Below are positions 15,992 through 25,384 of a stretch of 64,000 bases of DNA, piece after piece; position 1 is the first letter of the stretch; each line of letters opens with the position of its first letter. The notes beneath the pieces were generated by a model that had not been told where the DNA came from, did not search any database, and worked only from the letters and a program-made list of their open reading frames with translations. The stretch is from Putridiphycobacter roseus. Lineage in GTDB: Bacteria > Bacteroidota > Bacteroidia > Flavobacteriales_D > Crocinitomicaceae. The translations under genes were made by a program, and so were the position numbers. Location of the stretch: contig NZ_QKSB01000002.1 of the NCBI RefSeq assembly GCF_003234935.1, positions 310,001-374,000 of the forward strand, read 5' to 3'.

Positions 15992-18372
15992 ATTTTACTG
16001 GTTATTTTTTTTATTCCTTTCGTGTTTGACTTATAAAAACTAAACTGTGCATCTCCCATAAACTTTGGGTCATTCCACAGTACTAATCCCAACAAATTAT
16101 TATCAAAATTACTTGCAATATCGTTATAAACAGAACCTTTTCGCATTAAAAAAAGTGTGTCATTTCCACTAAATTCAGAATTAAAGGTTTTAAATATAGA
16201 AGCGTAATCGAGTGTAGCTATGCTCTTAAAGTTTTCAATTCTATTTTTACTAAATTGTAAAAAAGAACCATTGGAATACAGTAATTTGTTACCATTTTTA
16301 AAAGTACACTCATTTACTAAAACTTCACATTCATCAAACTGACCTAACGAAGTCAGTCCTCCAGACAAACAATTATTTAAATATACATTAGAGCGAGTAG
16401 CTGCGATTAAATCCGTGGATTTATCATAAAAGAGGCAATGGTGGAAAATCAATTGACTTTCCTCTGCAACAATAGAACCTTCCCCTGTAAAACTTACATT
16501 TTCAGCTTGAAATTTCCCTTTAATTACATGAATAGGGATTGACTTTTCATTTTTAATTTTCAATGGGTTTTCTTTTGATTTTCCTTGAATTACCAATTCG
16601 CCCTGTACCAAAAACTGACCGTCACCATGTATTTTTAAGGTTTGAAATGGATAGATGGTTAAGGTTACAGCTGCAGGAATAAGAATTTTCTTATCCAAAT
16701 CGATTGCTTTGGTATTAAAATACCATTCGTTCCCTATTTTAGTCAAAGTAGTATCCGCTAAAACATTTTTTTCTATCGGTGCTATACCCATCTCTTCCTT
16801 CGTTTCATATTTATAGCTTGGAAATTCATTTAATTCCACTTCAAAAGGAAAGCTGCTACCTGGAATTTTTGCAACCAAAAATAAATTAGTGGCCTTTTTA
16901 AATGATTTTTTAAGGGTATAATTAAAGTAATGGGTATAGGTATTTCTAGCTTTAGCAGGGATATTTATGACACTATCTAAAGCTATGAATTTATTCTTCC
17001 GTTTAATTCCAATAATTTGAATCGGGAAATCGGACACAGGCGTTAGGGAAATCTCTAAGGAATCCTCTCCCGCTTCTTTTAAAAAAGCGTGAAAAGGTTT
17101 AGGGATAGAAATGTTATTTCTGATAAGCCTTACATTCTCATAATAGCCTTCAAAACTCACTTTTCTATAAGCCCATTCTTTCGCAATCAATCCCATTTTC
17201 TCGTCTAACTCAGGTTGAATTGCTTTGAAAAAGGCATTTAAATATGCTTCAGAAACAATTCTTTCTAAATTTTTAATGTAGGATTCAAAAAATATAGGAT
17301 CAGAAAAAAGTTGATCGTGGTAATTAAACTTCAACTTTTCAAAGTTATTGGGTACCCTTTGTCCAGCAATTTTTGTGGTTGGTCTAATACTAAAACTCTC
17401 ATAACCTACTGGCTCAATCCTTTCGGTCAGTCCATTGTAATAAAACTTCACATCACTCCAATCTAGAGAATGATACCCGCCAACGAGATCGATAATTACG
17501 TGAAATCGCGCCATTTTTTCAACATCAAAAACCTCAGAAGTAATTTTTTCACCCCTTCTAAAGGATTCCAATAAACTAGCGCCGATTTGATAATTATTCA
17601 GTAAAAAGCTATCTTTTTTCACTGTTCCTTTATCGTAAGGTTCCGCATAACTTGAACTAAAATGGGAATACTGCTCATCAATAAAATTCCCTTGCAACTC
17701 ATCAATTCTCCAGTCCCAATACAAAGTTGGATTCCATCTTAAAATTGCTCCTTTTTGTCTATTATTTCTTTCTAATACATGCTGACCAAAATGTTCTTCC
17801 ATGGCGTAAATACCAAGGTTATTCCCATTAATATTTACATCAATAAAATCATAGATTAAATAAATAACCCCTTCAGATTTCAACAATTGGTGATAAATCC
17901 ACTCATACACATAGTTTCTAGTTCCTGGATGTTGAATAGAAAACCGGTACATCCCCATTATCGAATCTTTGGCTTTAATCCTAAACGACCATTTATCAGA
18001 CATTAAATGATCTGTCATGTGTCCTTTTAATCTTATTTCACCACTTACTTTCTCACCAGCAACATCAAGTGCACAGGGTACATATTTATCTCCTTCATTA
18101 ATTTGAATACCACGATCTAATGCAATTTGACGTTTGGTTTTTATAAATTCCCAATCTCCTTTGTCAATTTCAATATTTAAAACTTTAGCACTTACTTTTT
18201 TCGATAAATCTTTATTATGAAAATATGTTTTAACAACATCTATAGCACCTGTATAACCATACCCTTTTGCTTTTTCATTCGCCAAGTAATATCCAAAACC
18301 AAGGATAAAAAGTAATCCAATAAAAAGTATTTTTAATTTATTCTTACGCATATTCAATTTCGCTATTTTCAA
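15988..18372 (-). CDS. Divergent CotH-like protein with C-terminal beta-helix
   Basis: One N-terminal membrane segment (residues about 13-30) is followed by a CotH-like domain (about 60-350): GEIRLKGHMTDH, DKWSFRIKAKD, QHPGTRNYVYEWIYHQLL and INGNNLGIYAMEEHFGQHVL. CotH proteins are atypical kinases. The metal and catalytic region here reads LDWSDVKFYYN...RIEPVGYESF, with Glu where the family's second Asp (WDxD-type) is expected, so activity is doubtful or altered. Residues about 545-780 have the short repeating beta pattern of a right-handed parallel beta-helix, typical of glycan-binding or surface domains. The start at 18372 overlaps the upstream gene by 29 bases; an ATG at 18351 is an alternative. 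Confidence 0.65.
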   Translation of the reverse strand: MKIAKLNMRKNKLKILFIGLLFILGFGYYLANEKAKGYGYTGAIDVVKTYFHNKDLSKKVSAKVLNIEIDKGDWEFIKTKRQIALDRGIQINEGDKYVPCALDVAGEKVSGEIRLKGHMTDHLMSDKWSFRIKAKDSIMGMYRFSIQHPGTRNYVYEWIYHQLLKSEGVIYLIYDFIDVNINGNNLGIYAMEEHFGQHVLERNNRQKGAILRWNPTLYWDWRIDELQGNFIDEQYSHFSSSYAEPYDKGTVKKDSFLLNNYQIGASLLESFRRGEKITSEVFDVEKMARFHVIIDLVGGYHSLDWSDVKFYYNGLTERIEPVGYESFSIRPTTKIAGQRVPNNFEKLKFNYHDQLFSDPIFFESYIKNLERIVSEAYLNAFFKAIQPELDEKMGLIAKEWAYRKVSFEGYYENVRLIRNNISIPKPFHAFLKEAGEDSLEISLTPVSDFPIQIIGIKRKNKFIALDSVINIPAKARNTYTHYFNYTLKKSFKKATNLFLVAKIPGSSFPFEVELNEFPSYKYETKEEMGIAPIEKNVLADTTLTKIGNEWYFNTKAIDLDKKILIPAAVTLTIYPFQTLKIHGDGQFLVQGELVIQGKSKENPLKIKNEKSIPIHVIKGKFQAENVSFTGEGSIVAEESQLIFHHCLFYDKSTDLIAATRSNVYLNNCLSGGLTSLGQFDECEVLVNECTFKNGNKLLYSNGSFLQFSKNRIENFKSIATLDYASIFKTFNSEFSGNDTLFLMRKGSVYNDIASNFDNNLLGLVLWNDPKFMGDAQFSFYKSNTKGIKKITSKI

Positions 18373-19678
18373 TTTTCTCTTCTGGACTGGATAACTGGAA
18401 GATAAAAACCGAGAGTATGATTAATAATATAGTGGTGAAAGGGTTTAAGGAGCCAACTAACCATGATTCATAGTTAATGTTGAACAAAAATGAAATAATA
18501 AAAGCAAGTACAATGTACCTTCCTTTCATATTTGAAAATAAATTATATAATAATCCAAAGAAGTACAAAAACAAGCCAATGATACCTGTATCGAACCACA
18601 TAGACAAGTAAGAATTATGCACACCTCCATTATGTCCTTGCCGTTCTAACCAATAATAATTTGCACGCATTACACTCTCATCATACCCAAACCCGCCACC
18701 AATAAAAAAATGTTCTTGAATTTGAGACCAGGCAAATATCCAAGCTATTTTCCTTCCGGAGCCCTCCTCAATGGTATGTACCCTAAAGTAACTTTCTAGT
18801 CCAATAAACTCAATTACCGATACCAAAAGATCAAAGACATAGCTTTCAAAAATTAAGAAGAATACCACAAAAAGAATAGCGAATACAAAGTTTACTTTAA
18901 CCAACCTAAAAGTCGCGTAAAATAGAGAAATACTCATAATAGCGTTCCTTGATTCACACCAAAATAATGAAATCAACAGCACGATATATATCAGGTTATT
19001 TTCTTGTTTCGAAAGTTTGATTAAGCCATATTCTTTTAAGACGGTATACAATACAAATATCAAATAAATAAACACACCTAATCCATTCGGATTCCCAAGT
19101 ACCCCCTTAAATCGATCCCCCAGTAAAACACCAATTTCCGGAATAAAAAGACCTAGAAAAATACCTATGATAACCATTCCGATTAAAAAAGTGATTAATC
19201 CTTTCCAAAATCGTTCTCCGGATTCTTCGTGTAATGTTTTTATATAAATTGGAATAGATAAATACGTAATTATAAAGGATATGGTTTTTTGAAATCCAAT
19301 CGTAAAATCTATTGAATTTACCAAAGAAACAAAGGCGAAAAGTAAAAAAGGGACAAAGGGAATAATAAATTTCGTGTCAAATTTAAAAGTGCTCCTATAC
19401 ACCAACAACACAATAAAAAGTGTCACAGGCGCAATGATTTTCAAATCTTTTGCAAACTTTAAACTATCGTAAGTGGCTGTCCGCAAAGGCACATAATCGG
19501 AAAGTATTAAAATAAGTATGGTTAAAATCAACAATTCAAATTTCATGTTGTTTCTTCCCAATAAAATAAACACTATAGGAAGCAATACATACACAATAGG
19601 TGTTGCCAATACACCAACCACATATATGATCACCATCAATATAATAAATTGATTATAGTATTTAAAGGACGCTATCAT
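18344..19678 (-). CDS. O-antigen ligase/polymerase-like membrane protein
   Basis: The 444-residue protein is almost entirely hydrophobic, with about ten to twelve membrane segments. It has the hallmarks of the Wzy/WaaL family: GVLGNPNGLG, CESRNAIMS, EGSGRKIAWIFAW, FIGGGFGYDES, and the large periplasmic loop ending HNSYLSMWFDTGIIGL. These enzymes join or polymerise lipid-linked glycans on the periplasmic face. It overlaps both neighbours (29 and 17 bases), placing it between two CotH proteins, which is the core of the unusual cluster here. Ligase and polymerase cannot be separated by sequence inspection. Confidence 0.8.
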   Translation of the reverse strand: MIASFKYYNQFIILMVIIYVVGVLATPIVYVLLPIVFILLGRNNMKFELLILTILILILSDYVPLRTATYDSLKFAKDLKIIAPVTLFIVLLVYRSTFKFDTKFIIPFVPFLLFAFVSLVNSIDFTIGFQKTISFIITYLSIPIYIKTLHEESGERFWKGLITFLIGMVIIGIFLGLFIPEIGVLLGDRFKGVLGNPNGLGVFIYLIFVLYTVLKEYGLIKLSKQENNLIYIVLLISLFWCESRNAIMSISLFYATFRLVKVNFVFAILFVVFFLIFESYVFDLLVSVIEFIGLESYFRVHTIEEGSGRKIAWIFAWSQIQEHFFIGGGFGYDESVMRANYYWLERQGHNGGVHNSYLSMWFDTGIIGLFLYFFGLLYNLFSNMKGRYIVLAFIISFLFNINYESWLVGSLNPFTTILLIILSVFIFQLSSPEEKIENSEIEYA

Positions 19679-21266
19679 TTAATAAATTTAGTTGGCTCAA
19701 AAATATTTCTTTTCGTTTTAATAAAAAGGTCAAATTATTATTGGCATTTTCTGTCCATTTATCGAGGTTTAAAATACCTCTCCACCTTTTAATATGGACT
19801 GGTATTTCTGCATAAATTCCATTCATTTTTTTATAAAAAACTTTTTCAATATTTTCATCTGAAAAATTAGTCTCCATCAGTTCAAGTCCTCTAGCATTTA
19901 GCAACGCCACAAAGGTCTTCTCCTCGATTAATTGTTTAAAAAGTTTCGCATTGATGGTATTACTATTAAGAACAGCATCAAAATAATTTTTATTTACATT
20001 ATTAGTTCCTGTGTAGGTTAAACCATAATCTAAATCATTTAATAACCATTTCCATTGTCCCTCTCCCACCTGATACCAAATGGCGTTGTTATGTAACCAA
20101 TCCCCGTTTCCATAATAAGTTTCCATTAAAATATAATCTACAAATGAAGCTATGTCAATTTTGTCGTTTATTTTATCATACGAATGGTGGCTTTCTACCA
20201 ATTTTGAAAATTCAGCTTGTTTTTTCTTTTTACCCGATTTAACTTCTCCGTATGCACCTTCTAAAATACTGATTAATTCCGGTTTTGAATTTTCGTACGC
20301 TGCAATAAAAAACGGATCAATTCTTTCTCTCAAATTATAAATCCCCCAATAATTACCATTAATATAAACCACACAAGCTTTGCTTTTTTGAACCAGTAGA
20401 TGGGTGTTTTTTGCTAGTTCATGCATCAGTGCGTCTGCAAAAAGTGTTTTTGTATTATCATTACCACCAGAACGAATTACTAGCGATTCATATTTTTTCA
20501 GTCCCTTTTTGCCAAAAAATTTATATTTAAATATATTTTCCCCAATTGCGCGGTTGACTTTTAATTTAAAAGATTTTTGAGGGAAACCTCTAGTTGCATT
20601 TCCGCTAATCTGAAAGTCACAAGCATTTTCATAAACGACTTCACCGGCTTTAATCCACTGAAAAGTTACTTTACGTTTACTGGATTGGCCTCTTCTCGTA
20701 TAGTTGGCATTTTTCTCCCAAAAAGGTTTATAAAATCCGGATTCAAACCAGGAATCAATTCCCATTACCATAATTCCATTCCCTTCAGAAAACAATCCTT
20801 GTTCAGAACCAATAATATTTAAAACAGGCACAGCGTGACTTTTTTCTATGGCAAATAATTGAACCGACTCTTCAATAAAAATAGATTGGTCTGCCTGTTT
20901 CCCTTTAATCAATACAGCAGGTAATTTGGGTAAATTATTCTCTACAGGCAAGGAACGCTGAGAAAGACCATAATGATAAAGGTTATGGAAATAAATTTGT
21001 TCGGGTCTTAAAGTGTCAAACGCATAATAATGGTCTCCCCCATCTGAAGAATAAGTGAGTTTAAAATTAGGATCGTAGCTATAAATTGAATTGTTAGATA
21101 AAGATGGAAGATGGACAATATCTTTCAAGTTTTGAAATTGTTTTAAATTATCACTTTTTTGCGCTAAAAAATTATTTTTGATAGACGGGAAAAGCAATAG
21201 TAACAATACCATTGAAACTAATAAAAATACAAATGAATAATTAATCTTAAGCCCTTCCTTTTTCAT
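19662..21266 (-). CDS. CotH-family protein kinase, membrane-anchored
   Basis: An N-terminal membrane anchor (about 11-26) precedes about 150 residues of unassigned beta-rich sequence and a full CotH kinase domain (about 180-530). Conserved blocks are GFPQKSFKLK, LVIRSGGNDNTKTLFAD, VVYINGNYWGIYNLRERID, GNGDWLHNNAIWY (Asp389, Asn393/394) and WKWLLNDLDYGL (Asp411, Asp413). CotH of Bacillus is an atypical kinase that phosphorylates spore-coat protein; this organism gives no sign of sporulating, so the substrate must differ. The catalytic residues look intact, in contrast to the second CotH gene downstream. It overlaps the small membrane protein upstream by 20 bases. Confidence 0.82.
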   Translation of the reverse strand: MKKEGLKINYSFVFLLVSMVLLLLLFPSIKNNFLAQKSDNLKQFQNLKDIVHLPSLSNNSIYSYDPNFKLTYSSDGGDHYYAFDTLRPEQIYFHNLYHYGLSQRSLPVENNLPKLPAVLIKGKQADQSIFIEESVQLFAIEKSHAVPVLNIIGSEQGLFSEGNGIMVMGIDSWFESGFYKPFWEKNANYTRRGQSSKRKVTFQWIKAGEVVYENACDFQISGNATRGFPQKSFKLKVNRAIGENIFKYKFFGKKGLKKYESLVIRSGGNDNTKTLFADALMHELAKNTHLLVQKSKACVVYINGNYWGIYNLRERIDPFFIAAYENSKPELISILEGAYGEVKSGKKKKQAEFSKLVESHHSYDKINDKIDIASFVDYILMETYYGNGDWLHNNAIWYQVGEGQWKWLLNDLDYGLTYTGTNNVNKNYFDAVLNSNTINAKLFKQLIEEKTFVALLNARGLELMETNFSDENIEKVFYKKMNGIYAEIPVHIKRWRGILNLDKWTENANNNLTFLLKRKEIFLSQLNLLNDSVL

Positions 21267-21663
21267 CTTTTCGGTTTGTTCCCAACCACAATAACAAGCA
21301 TAATAATAAAAAGAATCCTAAGGTTAGGATAACATTTGCACTTCCTATTCCAATACCAATTAAACCAATAATTAGTTTAAAAAAAGAGGACCGATTCAAA
21401 TCATTTTTACCATTTTTTGCCCATAATATAATGGCCAAAGCTAAGATGGCAAATGGTACTGAATACTTAGCTACAACAGCTATAAACGCAAAAACAACCC
21501 CAACAATAGTATACTTAGTTGACACTGGTTCTTTTGTATTTATTTTCCAAAGAAATTGAAATACATGCACCAATAACCCTGTCAAAATTAATTGAAATAT
21601 GAAAAACGGAATTTCTTTACTAGAAAATCCGTTTAAGCTATTAATAAAAATATCTTGTAACAT
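21247..21663 (-). CDS. Small four-helix membrane protein of unknown function
   Basis: The 138-residue protein has about four hydrophobic segments and short charged loops, ending in GTNRKDEKGRA. I do not recognise the family. It sits between rfbA (9-base gap) and the CotH kinase (20-base overlap). In other bacteria CotH genes often neighbour small membrane proteins of the DUF4956 type together with a VTC-type polyphosphate polymerase; no VTC gene is present here and similarity to DUF4956 is not evident, so this is only a lead. Confidence 0.6.
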   Translation of the reverse strand: MLQDIFINSLNGFSSKEIPFFIFQLILTGLLVHVFQFLWKINTKEPVSTKYTIVGVVFAFIAVVAKYSVPFAILALAIILWAKNGKNDLNRSSFFKLIIGLIGIGIGSANVILTLGFFLLLCLLLWLGTNRKDEKGRA

Positions 21664-21672
21664 AAAAGTAAA

Positions 21673-22554
21673 TTAAAATGATTGTTTTGATTTATCGAGC
21701 AAACGCAATAAGTATTGGCCGTATTGATTTTTTTGTAAAGGTTCTGCTAGTTTTCTCAAGGCGGCATCACTAATGTACCCTTTTCGATACACTATTTCTT
21801 CTAAACAGGCGACCTTTAATCCTTGACGTTGCTCAATAGAGGCAATAAAATTAGATGCTTGAATAAGTGATTCATGAGTCCCTGTATCTAACCAAGCCAT
21901 TCCCCTACCCAACAATTCTGTATTTAAGGTTCCTTCAGCCAAATAGCATTTATTTAAGTCGGTAATTTCTAGCTCACCCCTTTTAGATGGTTTTAAAGTC
22001 TTGGCTTTTGCTACGACTGTATTGTCGTAAAAATAAAGTCCAGTAACCGCGTAATTTGATTTTGGAATAGTTGGTTTTTCTTCTAACCCAACGACCTTTC
22101 TATCCGCATCAAATTCTACCACGCCATATCTTTCCGGATCATTTACATAATACCCAAAAACGGTTGCTCCTTGGTCCATTTTCGCTGCCTTTTCTAAAAT
22201 TTTTGGTAACCCGTAGCCATAAAAGATGTTGTCTCCTAAAACCAGGCAAACGGAATCGTCTCCAATAAAATCTTCGCCTAAAATAAAAGCTTGTGCTAAA
22301 CCATCTGGAGAAGGTTGCACTTGATAAGAAATAGAAATGCCCAAATGGTTGCCATTTCCAAATAATTCTTCAAAAACGCCAATGTCTCTTGGGGTTGAAA
22401 TGATCAATATATCTTTGATATTTGCCAATAACAATACCGACAATGGATAATAAATCATTGGCTTATCATAAATGGGCAAAATTTGTTTAGAAACCGATTG
22501 CGTTAATGGATACAAACGTGTACCCGATCCTCCAGCTAAAATGATTCCTTTCAT
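21673..22554 (-). CDS. rfbA: Glucose-1-phosphate thymidylyltransferase
   Basis: The start [18 protein letters not shown] is the nucleotide-binding signature of RmlA/RfbA. Further blocks are [30 protein letters not shown] and [20 protein letters not shown]. It makes dTDP-glucose from dTTP and glucose-1-phosphate, the first step to dTDP-rhamnose and other deoxysugars. The longer frame from 22584 adds ten residues outside the conserved N-terminus, so ATG 22554 is used. rfbB, rfbC and rfbD are not beside it, so the sugar product is finished by genes elsewhere. It leads the cluster with the CotH and O-antigen ligase-like genes. Confidence 0.93.
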   Translation of the reverse strand: MKGIILAGGSGTRLYPLTQSVSKQILPIYDKPMIYYPLSVLLLANIKDILIISTPRDIGVFEELFGNGNHLGISISYQVQPSPDGLAQAFILGEDFIGDDSVCLVLGDNIFYGYGLPKILEKAAKMDQGATVFGYYVNDPERYGVVEFDADRKVVGLEEKPTIPKSNYAVTGLYFYDNTVVAKAKTLKPSKRGELEITDLNKCYLAEGTLNTELLGRGMAWLDTGTHESLIQASNFIASIEQRQGLKVACLEEIVYRKGYISDAALRKLAEPLQKNQYGQYLLRLLDKSKQSF

Positions 22555-22633
22555 ATGTCCAATATTAATAATTTGTTGACGCACACAAAGGTGGGAATTT
22601 TTTAACGTTTATCCATGATAAACCATTTCAAAT

Positions 22634-23746
22634 TCAAAGATTAATTTCAACAGAAATTGGTTTATGGTCAGAAAAATGAATATCATGTGTTACAAAATCA
22701 ACCGCTTGAAGTTTTGGGTCATGAAAAATGTAATCAATTCTGTTAGAAGGTATTTTTCCAATATAGGTAGTACCGACACCAGTACCCACATCCACAAAGG
22801 AATCATCTAACTGTTTTCTAACCTTTTGGTAAGCATATGAAACGGGAGTATCATTCAAATCACTGCAAAAAATAACTGGATATGGGGAAGCAACAACCCC
22901 TACCATTATTTTTTCAATTTGCAAGGCGCGTTTCTCATAGGCAACTCTTAATCTTTGTAATATTTTTTGTTCTTTTGGTCCTCTTTGGTACAATTTACCT
23001 GCTTCATTGTCCCCAAAAAATGCATAATCTTTGTCTTGAAAACGGATAGAACCTATGTGCCCATTAAATACCCGAAGCGTATCTCTATCTTTTACAATGT
23101 CAGAATAGATACAAAAATTATTCAGGTCATTATCAAAACTTATTTCTCCTTTATTAATAATGGGATATTTTGAAAAAGTAGCGACTCCAAAATATTGCTC
23201 ATCCAATAATTTATGGGTATATCTTTCCTGATAATAATCTAAAGCTAATAATTTAACCAAAGAATCTCTAGTCACAAAATCAGAACCATTTTCTTGGTGA
23301 TAAAACTCTTGAAAGCATAAGATATCAGCTTCCTCTTTTTTTAAAAAATTAAAAATACCATCCCTACTTTTAAACCTATTTGCTTTATCATATAAATTAA
23401 AAATTCGAACATTATAGGACAGTACCTTTACCGACCTAGAATTGATGGCTGGTGAAAACATATTTACTGGATAAAAATTATGGAGATGGTTCCATCCTAG
23501 CCCAATGATGATTATATTAAACAAAACATATTTTCTTTTATACCAAATCCAAAAGAAGGTAAATAAAAGTAACAAGATTAACAACACTGGATAGCCCAAG
23601 CCTAAATAATACAAATAGGGAATGCTGTTCGGGGAGAAATGTGTCGCTAGATAAGCCCCGACCATGCAACATGCGAGCAGTATATTCAGGAAAAACAAAA
23701 ACTTCAAACCAAGTCCCGTCTTCGCTTTGGTTTTACTTTTTTTCAT
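22634..23746 (-). CDS. Membrane-tethered endonuclease/exonuclease/phosphatase family protein
   Basis: About three hydrophobic segments in the first 90 residues precede an EEP domain with LSYNVRIF, DILCFQEF, FNGHIGS, FCSDLND, DYIFHD and SDHKPI, the metal and catalytic motifs of the DNase I/sphingomyelinase fold. Substrates in the family include nucleic acids, phosphoinositides and sphingolipids; this membrane-anchored form is common in Bacteroidota but uncharacterised. The start at 23746 is chosen because the longer frame from 23800 would overlap the rhomboid gene by 68 bases; the chosen start overlaps by 14. Confidence 0.8.
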   Translation of the reverse strand: MKKSKTKAKTGLGLKFLFFLNILLACCMVGAYLATHFSPNSIPYLYYLGLGYPVLLILLLLFTFFWIWYKRKYVLFNIIIIGLGWNHLHNFYPVNMFSPAINSRSVKVLSYNVRIFNLYDKANRFKSRDGIFNFLKKEEADILCFQEFYHQENGSDFVTRDSLVKLLALDYYQERYTHKLLDEQYFGVATFSKYPIINKGEISFDNDLNNFCIYSDIVKDRDTLRVFNGHIGSIRFQDKDYAFFGDNEAGKLYQRGPKEQKILQRLRVAYEKRALQIEKIMVGVVASPYPVIFCSDLNDTPVSYAYQKVRKQLDDSFVDVGTGVGTTYIGKIPSNRIDYIFHDPKLQAVDFVTHDIHFSDHKPISVEINL

Positions 23747-24632
23747 TACTAAACTTGAATAGAAACTCTTTTTCAGCCTTCGAAATACTATCGTATCCAC
23801 CTTTAGAAACTTTATCTAAAATGGCATTAATTTTATCTTGTTGCTCTTTTTTAGAATCTCGATATTGGTCGTCATTCATTTTGCGATAGTCTTTATTTTT
23901 GTAGACTTTCATTTTAGGTTTTGACTTAAAAATATTACGCCATTGAATTCCATAAAACCAACGTTCCAAGCGATTCATAAATTGTGATCGCTCTTCAACT
24001 TTTAACATAGAAATTACCCCAAACAAAGCCCCCCCAATGTGCGCAAAATGCGCCACGCCATCTGGTTTAGTCAATGCTGTAAAATCGCCAATTAAAAAGA
24101 ACAGGGCCAATAACCAAAAAGGAATATTAATACCAAATATTAATTGGACATTTAAGGTAGGCCTATAATACAAAATTGCACCAAAAAAAGCATACACAGC
24201 ACCAGAAGCACCAATAACCCCCATTGGACTGATATGCATGTAAAAAGGAAATATATCATAAGACAAAGTGTGCAGTAAATTACCTGCTATACCACCTAAT
24301 ATATACGTTAAGACCAGTTTTTTTTGAGAAAAAAAAGTCAAAAATATATTACCGACATAATAGAGCATTATCATATTAAACAACAAATGAAAAATATCTG
24401 CATGCATAAACAAACTGGTCACCATTGACCAAGGTTGAAAAAGCAAGCCAGACAGCTCTCCCGGCATGGATAAAGTATTGCCTACCCATTTATAAAATAC
24501 AGGTGCATTAAATAATTCAGAAAATATATAAATAAGCTTTAAGAACAAAAAAGCCAATACATTGATAATAATCAACGTTTTTAAACTTCCGCCATGCTTA
24601 AATTCATACTTTATTCGTTCTACCAAATTCAT
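23733..24632 (-). CDS. Rhomboid family intramembrane serine protease, with cytoplasmic tail
   Basis: Six or so membrane segments carry the rhomboid motifs HADIFHLLFNM, GVIGASGAVYAFFG (catalytic Ser in GASG) and VAHFAHIGGALFG (catalytic His). A hydrophilic C-terminal tail of about 90 residues (from about 210) is rich in Lys and Asp and ends in a short conserved helix. Rhomboids cleave membrane proteins within the bilayer. It follows a second rhomboid gene by 12 bases; the two share only motifs, so this is an old duplication or two distinct subfamilies. Confidence 0.9.
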   Translation of the reverse strand: MNLVERIKYEFKHGGSLKTLIIINVLAFLFLKLIYIFSELFNAPVFYKWVGNTLSMPGELSGLLFQPWSMVTSLFMHADIFHLLFNMIMLYYVGNIFLTFFSQKKLVLTYILGGIAGNLLHTLSYDIFPFYMHISPMGVIGASGAVYAFFGAILYYRPTLNVQLIFGINIPFWLLALFFLIGDFTALTKPDGVAHFAHIGGALFGVISMLKVEERSQFMNRLERWFYGIQWRNIFKSKPKMKVYKNKDYRKMNDDQYRDSKKEQQDKINAILDKVSKGGYDSISKAEKEFLFKFSNEKK

Positions 24633-24644
24633 ATCTTCGAATGC

Positions 24645-25382
24645 TTAATAAAATGAATCAGTCTTCTTTTGCCATATTTTGACCAAAATAAAACCAAATA
24701 GCATACCGCCTAAATGGGCGAAATGGGCAACACTGTCACCCGGATTATTTTGAAATCCACTATATAAAGCAATTGCACCAAGTCCAATCGCCATCCACTT
24801 CGCTTTAATCGGAATTGGCGGAAACAATAACATAAATTCGGTATTCGGAAAAAGCATTGCGAATGCGGTTAACAAACCGTAAATAGCTCCTGAAGCCCCT
24901 AAGGAAGTACCTAAATAAATCCTAGATACCGCATCATAACCTGGTAAATTTGGTTCAATTCTATATTGTATACTATTGCCAACAATTTCGACATTAAAAA
25001 TATCTATAGTTGGGAAAAGTTCCCCTGTTAAATTATAAATTTCAAAAGCCTGCACTGCACCATATAAAAAGGCGGCGCCTAAAGCAGTAATCAAGTAAAA
25101 AATCAAATACCTTTTTTCTCCCCAAACTCTTTCTAATTGACTCCCTATAATCACTAAGGCAAACATATTAAAAAAGATATGCATGATATTAGCATGCATA
25201 AAAAAGTGCGTAACAATTTGATATGGCTCAAAATAAGGAGAAGAAGGATAATGCATGCCCAACATTTCTTTCAAATCAATTCCTCGGGATTGGAACAAGA
25301 AAGTGGCAATAAAAAAAATCACATTAATGATTAACAAATTCTTTGTGACTGTTGGGATATTTCTAAATAAGTTTTGAAACAT
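24645..25382 (-). CDS. Rhomboid family intramembrane serine protease
   Basis: The 245-residue protein has HFFMHANIMHIFFNM, LGASGAIYGLL and VAHFAHLGGMLFG, giving the Ser-His catalytic pair. It contains a polar insert of about 30 residues (ELFPTIDIFNVEIVGNSIQ) in the loop before the catalytic serine segment, and lacks the long tail of its neighbour. It begins two bases after the mutL stop, so it belongs to the mutL operon. Confidence 0.9.
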   Translation of the reverse strand: MFQNLFRNIPTVTKNLLIINVIFFIATFLFQSRGIDLKEMLGMHYPSSPYFEPYQIVTHFFMHANIMHIFFNMFALVIIGSQLERVWGEKRYLIFYLITALGAAFLYGAVQAFEIYNLTGELFPTIDIFNVEIVGNSIQYRIEPNLPGYDAVSRIYLGTSLGASGAIYGLLTAFAMLFPNTEFMLLFPPIPIKAKWMAIGLGAIALYSGFQNNPGDSVAHFAHLGGMLFGFILVKIWQKKTDSFY

Positions 25383-25384
25383 AA

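Noticed and set aside
22555..22584. Longer start for rfbA
   Set aside because: The ten extra residues are outside the conserved N-terminus MKGIILAGG, and the -7-like element on the minus strand lies beside that start.
23747..23800. Longer start for the EEP-family gene
   Set aside because: It overlaps the rhomboid gene by 68 bases and adds residues not typical of the family.
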